Positions 1 to 5,093 of a stretch of 5,093 nt of DNA are shown here, one piece after another; position 1 is the first letter of the stretch; every line of letters starts with the position of its first letter. The notes beneath the pieces are model-generated. The model was not told the origin of the DNA, did not search any database, and was given only the letters and a program-made list of their open reading frames with translations. A program made the translations under genes and the position numbers. The stretch comes from Desulfurobacteriaceae bacterium (GTDB lineage Bacteria > Aquificota > Aquificia > Desulfurobacteriales > DQVG01), in the NCBI GenBank assembly GCA_015661865.1, contig DQVG01000145.1, positions 1 through 5,093 of the forward strand, in the 5' to 3' direction.

Positions 1-948
1 GCTATGGGTCTTGCTATAGATGCTCATCCAAGATTTGGAATTACCACGGGAATTTCTGCCTATGAAAGAGCCTTAACTATAAATTTAACCACAAAGCCTT
101 GGGTAAAACCTCAAGATTTTGTAGTTCCTGGTCATATCATTCCTTTAAAAGCTCGAAAGTATACTTTACTTGAAAGAGAAGGACATACTGAAGCCAGTGT
201 AGAAATTTGTAAACTAGCAAATTTAGCTCCTGCAGCTGCTATTTGTGAAATTATGAAAGACGATGGTCATATGCTCTCAGAAAAAGAGGCTAAAGAGTTT
301 GCACAAAAGGAAAATTATAAACTTATTACTATAGAAGATATAAAAAAGTATATTTTTTATAAAAAAACCCTACTAAAATCTGAAGCTGAAGCCCATATTC
401 AAAATGAATTTGGAACGTGGAAAATAAAGGTATATGTTGATCCTATTAAAAATAAAGAGCATGTAGCTTTGGTTTATGGAAAAGTTGAAAATGAAGAAAA
501 TGTTTTAGTAAGAGTTCATTCTTCTTGTCTTACTGGAGATGTTTTTGGATCTTATAAATGTGATTGTCAAAATCAACTTAAATTAGCTATGAAGCTCATC
601 AGCGAGTATGGTAAAGGAGTTTTAATTTATTTAAATCAAGAAGGAAGGGGTATAGGGCTTGTTAATAAAATAAAAGCTTATGCTTATCAAGAAAAGGGTT
701 TAGATACGGTTGAGGCTAATAAAATTCTTGGTTTTAAAGCTGATGAAAGAGATTTTTATATAGCAGGTCATATTTTAAAGGACTTAAAAGTTTCTTCAGT
801 AGTTTTAATAACAAATAATCCAAACAAAATAAAAGATTTAATTTTATGTAATGTAAATGTAGTAGCAAGACTTCCCTTAGTTTGTATACGGAAAGAAAAT
901 AAAACTTATTTAGAAACTAAAAAAAATAAACTTGGGCACCTTCTTTGA
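1..948 (+). CDS. ribBA: RibBA bifunctional riboflavin biosynthesis protein (DHBP synthase / GTP cyclohydrolase II), 5'-truncated by the window edge
   Basis: This is a fusion of the two enzymes that start riboflavin synthesis in the cytoplasm. RibB turns ribulose 5-phosphate into 3,4-dihydroxy-2-butanone 4-phosphate, and RibA opens GTP to a diaminopyrimidine. The frame is open from base 1 (GCT codon before the ATG at 4), so the true start lies upstream; about 85-90 residues are probably missing from a usual length near 400. Numbering from the ATG at 4, the C-terminal half of RibB spans about residues 1-118, with TTGISA (14-19) and the catalytic His61 (GHTEA) and Glu82 (CEI). The RibA domain spans about 135-314. 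It has zinc ligands C175, C186 and C188 in the C-x10-C-x-C spacing of E. coli RibA, QEGRGIGL (212-219), Tyr226, and ADERDF (246-251) with Asp247 and Arg249, matching E. coli Tyr105, Asp126 and Arg128. Both activities look intact in the visible part. The stop overlaps the murJ start. Confidence 0.95.
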   Translation, partial: AMGLAIDAHPRFGITTGISAYERALTINLTTKPWVKPQDFVVPGHIIPLKARKYTLLEREGHTEASVEICKLANLAPAAAICEIMKDDGHMLSEKEAKEFAQKENYKLITIEDIKKYIFYKKTLLKSEAEAHIQNEFGTWKIKVYVDPIKNKEHVALVYGKVENEENVLVRVHSSCLTGDVFGSYKCDCQNQLKLAMKLISEYGKGVLIYLNQEGRGIGLVNKIKAYAYQEKGLDTVEANKILGFKADERDFYIAGHILKDLKVSSVVLITNNPNKIKDLILCNVNVVARLPLVCIRKENKTYLETKKNKLGHLL

Positions 949-2474
949 TGAAAAGGCTGATAAAAAAAATAAAGTTAGGTAATAATGCAAAGTTTATGTT
1001 TATTTCCTCTTTTGGAATATTACTTTCAAGAATCTCAGGATTTTTGAGAGACTTAACCGTAGCTTATTATTTTGGAGCAAATGTTAAAACAGATATATTT
1101 TTCTTAGCATTTAAAATCCCAAATACTTTAAGGCATATTTTTGCAGAAGGGGCTTTATCAAATGTATTTCTCCCTAAATTTATAAAGCTTTTAAAGATCA
1201 ATAGGAAAAAAGCTTATTCTTTTTTAAATCTATTTTTATTAATCTGGAGCATAATTTTACTTATCTTAATTTTTTTAGGTATAGAAAACTCTTATCTTAT
1301 TATTAAATTTTTAGCTCCAGGTTATGATGAAAGTTTATTAAAAGAAGCTAGTTACTATTTAAAATTACTTTTTCCTTTTATATTTTTTATTTCTATAATT
1401 GCTATTTTGGGAGGAAGTTTAGAAGCTTTAAATGATTTTTGGACTTTTTCAGTTTCTACAGTATTTTTTAACCTTGGAATAATTTTTGGAATTATCCTTT
1501 TTCAAAAAAAATTTGATATAGAAGCTTTAATTATTGGGGTATACCTAGGTGTATTTTTTCAGCTTTTATTTGTAGGTTATAAATTTTTAAGAAAAAAGCT
1601 TTTTTATAAACCTTCTTTAGAAGCTATAAAGGATGTTATCTTTGTTTTAAAAAATTTTATATTTTCTTTTTTGATAGGAGCATTAAAACAAATATCAATA
1701 ATTATTGATACTATATTTGCTACTTTTCTTGAAAAGGGAGCCATATCTTATTTATACTATTCATTTAGACTTTTATTTTTACCCATAGGTTTAGTAACTA
1801 TAGCAATAAATAAAGTAGCTTTAAAAGATTTATCAGAAAAGATAGCTAAGTTAGATTTAAAGATTTTAAATAAAGATATAGAAAGAACATTAAAACTTGC
1901 TTATTTTCTTATTTTATTTACAACTCTTTTATTTGGCTTTTTTGGTCTAGATACCGTAAAAGTTCTATTTGCTCATGGGAAATTTACTTCCCAAGATGCA
2001 TATAAAACTTATCTTGCTCTCCTTGGAAGTTTGCCTGGACTTGTGTTTGCAACTTTATCTCGAATATATTTTAATATTTATTTAGCTAAGGAAAAACCAA
2101 GATCTTTAGTTCCTGTAAGCTTATTTACTTTAACCTTAAATACAATTTTTGACTATATTTTTATATTTATCCTACCTTTAGGTATTTTTGGTTTGCCCTT
2201 TGCTACATCTATAAGTTACTTTATTACTTTTATTTTTCTTACTTTTAAAGTCAAAAAAGATTTTTTTATTTCTTTGAGCTTTAGCACTTACTTATATTTT
2301 TTTAAGCTTCTTACTTTTGGACTATTTATTGGTTTTTTAGTTTTTAAAATCTCTAATAATTTTGAAAACTTATATTTTCGAACTATTTTTGAATATATCA
2401 TATTTACTCTTCTTTATTTTTTGGGAGGATATTTTCTTTTTAAAAAAGATATTTTGGAAATTATAAAAATTTAG
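948..2474 (+). CDS. murJ: MurJ (MviN) lipid II flippase
   Basis: This polytopic inner-membrane protein of the MOP superfamily flips the peptidoglycan precursor lipid II to the outer leaflet. It has 508 residues from the ATG at 948, close to the usual length, and is almost entirely hydrophobic helices, consistent with the 14 transmembrane segments of the family. The N-terminal signature is clear: SRISGFLRD (27-35), KTDIFF (47-52) and FKIPNTLRHIFAEGAL (55-70). Arg28, Arg34, Asp49 and Arg62 align at a constant offset of 10 with E. coli Arg18, Arg24, Asp39 and Arg52. In the segment matching E. coli YYADRLMEFP this protein has YYSFRLLFLP (270-279): Arg274 is kept, but the acidic positions equivalent to Asp269 and Glu273 are Phe. 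A TTG at 945 could add one Met, but the ATG sharing its A with the ribBA stop TGA is preferred. No strong Shine-Dalgarno is visible, suggesting translational coupling. The stop overlaps the convergent fliI stop. Confidence 0.95.
   Translation: MKRLIKKIKLGNNAKFMFISSFGILLSRISGFLRDLTVAYYFGANVKTDIFFLAFKIPNTLRHIFAEGALSNVFLPKFIKLLKINRKKAYSFLNLFLLIWSIILLILIFLGIENSYLIIKFLAPGYDESLLKEASYYLKLLFPFIFFISIIAILGGSLEALNDFWTFSVSTVFFNLGIIFGIILFQKKFDIEALIIGVYLGVFFQLLFVGYKFLRKKLFYKPSLEAIKDVIFVLKNFIFSFLIGALKQISIIIDTIFATFLEKGAISYLYYSFRLLFLPIGLVTIAINKVALKDLSEKIAKLDLKILNKDIERTLKLAYFLILFTTLLFGFFGLDTVKVLFAHGKFTSQDAYKTYLALLGSLPGLVFATLSRIYFNIYLAKEKPRSLVPVSLFTLTLNTIFDYIFIFILPLGIFGLPFATSISYFITFIFLTFKVKKDFFISLSFSTYLYFFKLLTFGLFIGFLVFKISNNFENLYFRTIFEYIIFTLLYFLGGYFLFKKDILEIIKI
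2471..2474. other. Shared convergent stop codons of murJ and fliI
   Basis: The bases TTAG contain TAG on the + strand (2472-2474, murJ) and TAA on the - strand (2473-2471, fliI). The two genes therefore overlap tail to tail by four bases. No G+C-rich hairpin with a T run is visible around the junction, so no intrinsic terminator can be placed here; the transcripts probably run into each other's coding region. Confidence 0.9.
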
Positions 2475-3814
2475 GCGATCTCTTTTAAATTTAAGTTATA
2501 CTTTTGAGCAACTTTATAAATAGCATCTACAAGCTCTTTTAAATTTTGCCAAGAGTCTTTTAAAGATACATATTCTTCCGGCCTTTGTTTTATATAATTT
2601 ACCAAAAGAGGGTAAACTTCTATTACCATATCTACTATTTGAGAAGTTCCCTTTTTATATATTCCTAGTTTGATCATATCTTCTACTTCTTTATATATAG
2701 ATAAAATTTTTATATATACAGATTGAAGTTCTAATATATCTGGAGGGACTATTTGAGGAGTAAGCCTAGAGATACTTTTTAATATATCTATAGCCGGATA
2801 AATTCTCATATTAGCAATTTGACGGGAAAGAACTATATGACCATCCAAGAAAGATATAGCTGCATCGGCTATTGGATCGGTATGGGGATCATCCCCTTCA
2901 ACTAAGACAGTATAGATTCCAGTTATTGAACCTCTATTTACAAAGGCTCCAGCCCGCTCTATAATTTGAGGTATAAGATTAAAAACCGAAGGAGTATAAC
3001 CTTTTGTCGTAGGAGGTTCTCCAACAGAAAGCCCAACTTCGCGTTGAGCCATGGCCAGTCTTGTAAAACTATCTACCAAAAACAAAACATCTTTTCCTTG
3101 ATAAGAAAAATAATCCGCAATGGCACAGGCAGTAAATAAAGATCTAACTTTTACCAAAGGTGGATTATCAGAAGTAGCAACAACTACAACACTTTTTTTT
3201 AAACCTTCCTCTCCCAAAGCATCTTCTATAAACTCGCGAACTTCTCTACCTCTTTCTCCTACTAGACATATAACATTTACATCTGTTTTTGTATATCTAG
3301 CTATCATACCCAAAGTAGTTGATTTTCCAACTCCTGCACCTGCAAAAATTCCTATTCTTTGCCCTTTTCCTACCGTAAGAAGGCCATTTATAGCTCTTAT
3401 TCCTAGATCTAAAGGTTCTTTTATACGAGCTCTTTCTAAAGGATTAATAGGCTCGGGTTTAATTTCTATTTTTTCTTTCAAAGTAACTTGCTTATTTATA
3501 GGGTTTCCAAAGGCATCTACAATACAACCTAGAAGCTCTTTTCCAACTTTTACAATAACCGGTCTTGAAAGAGCTTCTACATTTCCTCCTACTTTAACTC
3601 CTTCTAAATTTCCGTAAGTCAATATAATAGCTTTATTATTTTTAAAACCTACAACCTCTCCTTCAACTTTTCCATCTATAATACATTGCTCTCCTAAATT
3701 CACTTTGGGTAAAGTTGCCCAAATAATGTTTCCGGTTATATCAGTTATTTTACCTTTGATTTTGTAAGGCTTGTATTTGCTTAATTGCTTCCTTAAGTTC
3801 TTCCTTAACAACAT
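2471..3814 (-). CDS. fliI: FliI, flagellar type III protein export ATPase
   Basis: This cytoplasmic ATPase is related to F1-beta; it forms a ring below the flagellar export gate and helps unfold and deliver export substrates, regulated by FliH. It has 447 residues, the usual family length. The N-terminal beta-barrel domain spans about 15-90. The catalytic core has Walker A GAGVGKST (159-166, Lys164), GERGREVREF (186-195, catalytic Glu187 matching Salmonella Glu211), Walker B VLFLVD (243-248), the GEPPTTKGYTPSVF stretch typical of type III secretion ATPases (265-278), and the alpha/beta-ATPase signature PAIDILKSIS (340-349). All key residues are present. The ATG at 3814 is chosen because the codon just before it is an in-frame TGA and a good ribosome binding site sits 8 bases upstream; TTG at codon 2 is the only close alternative. 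Neighbouring fliH supports a flagellar rather than a virulence-type ATPase. No fliJ follows. Confidence 0.96.
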   Translation of the reverse strand: MLLRKNLRKQLSKYKPYKIKGKITDITGNIIWATLPKVNLGEQCIIDGKVEGEVVGFKNNKAIILTYGNLEGVKVGGNVEALSRPVIVKVGKELLGCIVDAFGNPINKQVTLKEKIEIKPEPINPLERARIKEPLDLGIRAINGLLTVGKGQRIGIFAGAGVGKSTTLGMIARYTKTDVNVICLVGERGREVREFIEDALGEEGLKKSVVVVATSDNPPLVKVRSLFTACAIADYFSYQGKDVLFLVDSFTRLAMAQREVGLSVGEPPTTKGYTPSVFNLIPQIIERAGAFVNRGSITGIYTVLVEGDDPHTDPIADAAISFLDGHIVLSRQIANMRIYPAIDILKSISRLTPQIVPPDILELQSVYIKILSIYKEVEDMIKLGIYKKGTSQIVDMVIEVYPLLVNYIKQRPEEYVSLKDSWQNLKELVDAIYKVAQKYNLNLKEIA

Positions 3815-4637
3815 TCAATCTTTCCTTCACTATACTTTCTACTTCGAAATTTTGAGTTTTGACTCTAAAATCTCCTATATCTAGGTTTTTATCTTCTAAA
3901 ATTTGATAATGATCTGACTCCATTAAAAATCGGGCCTTATCCAAAATTTTAAAAGCCACTGGATTAACAAAAATTTGAACTTTCGAATATTCTTCTAGTT
4001 CAAAATCCTTTATTGTTTTTAAAATATTATTCATAACAATTCCACAATCTTTTTTATATTCTTGTTGAGTGATAAATTCTATAGCTGATATTAAAAGTTC
4101 TTCAAGCATTTCATTATAAATTTTTAAAAGTTTCTCTTTTTCTTTTTTAAGTTCATTTTTTATATCTTCATTTAAAAGTTTTTCAAAATTTTTAATAAAT
4201 TCTCTTAACTTTTCCAATTTTTCCTTATATTCCTTTTCAACAGAAAGCTTTCCATCTTCAAATCCTTTCTTATACCCTTCTTCAAATCCCTGATTATAGC
4301 TAGTATTTTTTACTTCCTTTATTTTCTCCTCATAATAACTAGTAAGAGCTGTTATTTTCTCATTTAAAATCTCTTGAAGTTTTTTTTCATACTCTTTTTC
4401 TAGCTCTTTTTTTATTTCTTCTTCTAATTCTTTTCTTATTTTTTCCTTTAATATAGGGTCTATGTGGGACTCCTCGGTAGTTTCTTGAGAAGTTTCCATT
4501 TGGGAAGTATCTTCTTCATAAACAGAGTATAAGTATTCAAATGCAGGTATTAAAGTATTTTTGGAAGATACTTTCTCTGACTCTTCTGAGTAAACCTCTT
4601 GATTAAAAACTTCCTCTTTCAATTTTCTCCAATCCAA
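3750..4637 (-). CDS. fliH: FliH, flagellar export ATPase regulator / assembly protein
   Basis: FliH dimers bind FliI, restrain its ATPase activity and tether it to the C ring (FliN) and export gate; the family is related to the peripheral stalk of F/V-ATPases. The protein has 295 residues, on the long side for FliH. The best evidence is the glycine ladder QGFEEGYKKGFEDG, with Gly117, 121, 125 and 129 giving three consecutive GxxxG repeats, a FliH hallmark. It is flanked by highly charged Lys/Glu coiled coil (about 60-112 and 130-180). The C-terminal domain (about 180-280) ends with GDFRVKTQNFEVES and a KERLNVVKEEL helix, as in FliH/YscL proteins. The N-terminal 60 residues are acidic and probably disordered; Trp3 could serve as the C-ring/FlhA-binding aromatic known from Salmonella FliH (inference). 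No ATG is available. The start used is TTG at 4637, with AGGA only 3 bases upstream; TTG at 4622, with GGAG 4 bases upstream, is an alternative. fliI follows with a 65-base overlap. Confidence 0.88.
   Translation of the reverse strand: MDWRKLKEEVFNQEVYSEESEKVSSKNTLIPAFEYLYSVYEEDTSQMETSQETTEESHIDPILKEKIRKELEEEIKKELEKEYEKKLQEILNEKITALTSYYEEKIKEVKNTSYNQGFEEGYKKGFEDGKLSVEKEYKEKLEKLREFIKNFEKLLNEDIKNELKKEKEKLLKIYNEMLEELLISAIEFITQQEYKKDCGIVMNNILKTIKDFELEEYSKVQIFVNPVAFKILDKARFLMESDHYQILEDKNLDIGDFRVKTQNFEVESIVKERLNVVKEELKEAIKQIQALQNQR
3823..3827 (-). promoter_or_regulatory. Ribosome binding site of fliI inside fliH
   Basis: The - strand reads GAAGGAAAGATTGAATG. The AAGGA core at 3827-3823 is followed by 8 bases and then the fliI ATG. 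It lies within the fliH coding sequence and supports the fliI start at 3814, and so the 65-base gene overlap. Confidence 0.7.
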
Positions 4638-4658
4638 TAATCCTAAATTTTTACAATT

Positions 4659-4686
4659 ATTATATTCTAAAAGACAGTAAAATCAA
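4659..4686 (-). promoter_or_regulatory. Probable sigma70-type promoter of fliHI
   Basis: On the - strand, TTGATT (4686-4681) and a consensus TATAAT (4664-4659) are separated by 16 bases, with an A/T-rich run upstream of the -35 box. Transcription would start near 4652, giving a leader of about 15 bases before the TTG start of fliH. I see no sigma28 (GCCGATAA-type) or sigma54 (GG-N10-GC) element here. In such AT-rich DNA chance matches are common; position and spacing raise the confidence. Confidence 0.5.
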
Positions 4687-4713
4687 TTTTTAAACAAAAC
4701 CATTTGAGGGGTC

Positions 4714-4741
4714 TTAGAGGATTTTGATTAGAGGATTTTGA
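4714..4741. repeat. Perfect 14-bp tandem duplication
   Basis: The unit TTAGAGGATTTTGA occurs twice without a gap (4714-4727 and 4728-4741) and is identical in both copies. It lies about 60-90 bases upstream of the predicted fliH transcription start. It could be a pair of protein-binding sites or a recent slippage duplication; the sequence alone cannot decide. Confidence 0.8.
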
Positions 4742-4758
4742 AAATTTGAGCAAATTTT
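4741..4758. repeat. Perfect inverted repeat, 8-2-8
   Basis: AAAATTTG and CAAATTTT are exact reverse complements flanking AG. The near-palindrome directly follows the 14-bp tandem copies. It is too A/T-rich to be a credible terminator; an operator-like site or chance are both possible. Confidence 0.55.
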
Positions 4759-4804
4759 AAGAAATAAAATTTTTAAATTAACTTTTTCCTTTATAAACTC
4801 ATAC

Positions 4805-4822
4805 TTCCTTTTCTAAAAGGAA
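4805..4822. repeat. Perfect inverted repeat, 8-2-8
   Basis: TTCCTTTT and AAAAGGAA are exact reverse complements around CT. It has the same arm and loop lengths as the palindrome at 4741-4758 but a different sequence. It sits 21 bases before the first CRISPR-like repeat and could be an operator or a leader element; no T run follows on either strand that would make it an intrinsic terminator. Confidence 0.55.
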
Positions 4823-4843
4823 TATAAATTCTATCAAAATTAA

Positions 4844-4942
4844 CTTTAAATAAGACCGTTACAGTATTGAAACAACAGATTTGTTGAAAATTTTAGAGAT
4901 TCACACCTACTAGTTCAAATAAGACCTTTACTGTATTGAAAT
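4844..4942 (+). CRISPR. Probable CRISPR remnant or minimal array: two 30-bp repeats, one 39-bp spacer
   Basis: Repeat 1 (4844-4873) and repeat 2 (4913-4942) match at 25 of 30 positions; differences are at 4844, 4847, 4858, 4863 and 4873 and their counterparts 69 bases on. Both share AAATAAGACC near the start and GTATTGAAA at the end, and the composite starts GTTCAAAT and ends ATTGAAAC. That is the form of the 30-bp repeats of type I-B/III arrays in AT-rich thermophiles, and a 39-bp spacer (4874-4912) fits. The outer ends are imperfectly inverted (GTTCAA and TTGAAAC). No third copy is found 69 bases to either side and no cas gene is present in the window. The 83% identity suggests a decaying array or the degenerate end of one. 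Orientation is taken from the GAAAC end, which would place the leader to the left. Unrelated direct repeats remain possible. Confidence 0.55.
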
Positions 4943-5093
4943 TCGTAGATTATTATTGGTTTATATTGCGGTGGTGAGAAATGGTTTTAAAAAACTAAAT
5001 ATAAAAGCAAAGGTTTTTGATCAATGTAAAGTAATATTATGAATTTCTAATCTGAATAAATTTCTACTTTTTCTTCTAAGTTTTTTGTTATAA

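Larger units (their letters stand above)
4638..5093. other. 456-base intergenic region with no convincing gene
   Basis: This stretch lies upstream of fliH and runs to the window edge. It is strongly AT-rich and full of stops in all frames. It contains the fliH promoter, a 14-bp tandem duplication, two 8-2-8 palindromes and a CRISPR-like repeat pair, listed separately. The last 150 bases (4943-5093) show no repeat copy, tRNA, recognisable RNA or supported coding sequence. Confidence 0.7.

Noticed and set aside
945..947. TTG at 945 as the start of murJ
   Set aside because: It would only add one residue; the ATG at 948 forms the classic TGATG overlap with the ribBA stop and is the stronger start codon.
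2481..2500. TTAAATTTAA palindrome near the murJ/fliI junction as a terminator
   Set aside because: All A/T, short and without a following T run; not a credible intrinsic terminator.
3120..3617. 165-codon open frame on the + strand within fliI
   Set aside because: It is antisense to the conserved Walker A and catalytic region of fliI; its product (rich in Pro, Ser, Thr) resembles no family, and it has no sensible start context.
4775..4785. AAATTAACTTT, also found at 4837-4847, as a possible third CRISPR-like repeat
   Set aside because: The match is 11 bases only, is at a 62-bp rather than 69-bp offset, and does not continue into AAATAAGACC or ATTGAAA.
4982..5022. Possible third repeat copy after repeat 2
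   Set aside because: At the expected 69-bp offset, only scattered A/T matches are seen and the ATTGAAA end is absent.
4971..5042. Short + strand frame starting GTG GTG AGA (23 residues, ending at TGA 5040-5042)
   Set aside because: It is too short, has no convincing ribosome binding site and its open frame runs back into the CRISPR-like repeat; probably chance.
5047..5091. Possible C-terminal end of a - strand gene entering from the right edge (ITKNLEEKVEIYSD, stop TAG)
   Set aside because: Only 14 codons are visible. The Lys/Glu-rich composition resembles local proteins, but such a short open stretch is not evidence of a gene; sequence beyond 5093 would settle it.

Overview
This window looks like chromosomal DNA from an AT-rich (about 30% G+C by eye), flagellated, peptidoglycan-making bacterium. 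The proteins are rich in Lys, Glu and Ile, Arg is mostly AGA/AGG and Ile often ATA. These habits are typical of thermophilic bacteria such as Aquificota or Thermodesulfobacteriota, but the taxon is an inference and cannot be fixed from this sequence.

Left half (1-2474, + strand): the 3' part of ribBA, a fused riboflavin-biosynthesis enzyme whose start lies outside the window, is followed by murJ, the lipid II flippase. They are joined by an overlapping TGATG stop/start, so they are very probably co-transcribed and translationally coupled.

Right half (2471-4637, - strand): fliH and then fliI encode the stator-like regulator and the ATPase of the flagellar type III export apparatus. fliI starts inside the 3' end of fliH (65-nt overlap). 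fliI and murJ converge so tightly that the four bases TTAG at 2471-2474 carry both stop codons. A good sigma70-type promoter lies directly upstream of fliH, so fliHI looks like a self-contained two-gene operon, without fliF/fliG before it or fliJ after it.

Right end (4638-5093): 456 bases without a convincing gene. They hold the fliH promoter, a perfect 14-bp tandem duplication, two perfect 8-2-8 palindromes, and two 30-bp direct repeats separated by 39 bp. The repeats have the size, spacing and ATTGAAAC-type end of CRISPR repeats from thermophiles. This probable CRISPR relic or minimal array is the most noteworthy non-coding feature. The genes themselves are familiar families, and I see no clear sign of a wholly new protein system.
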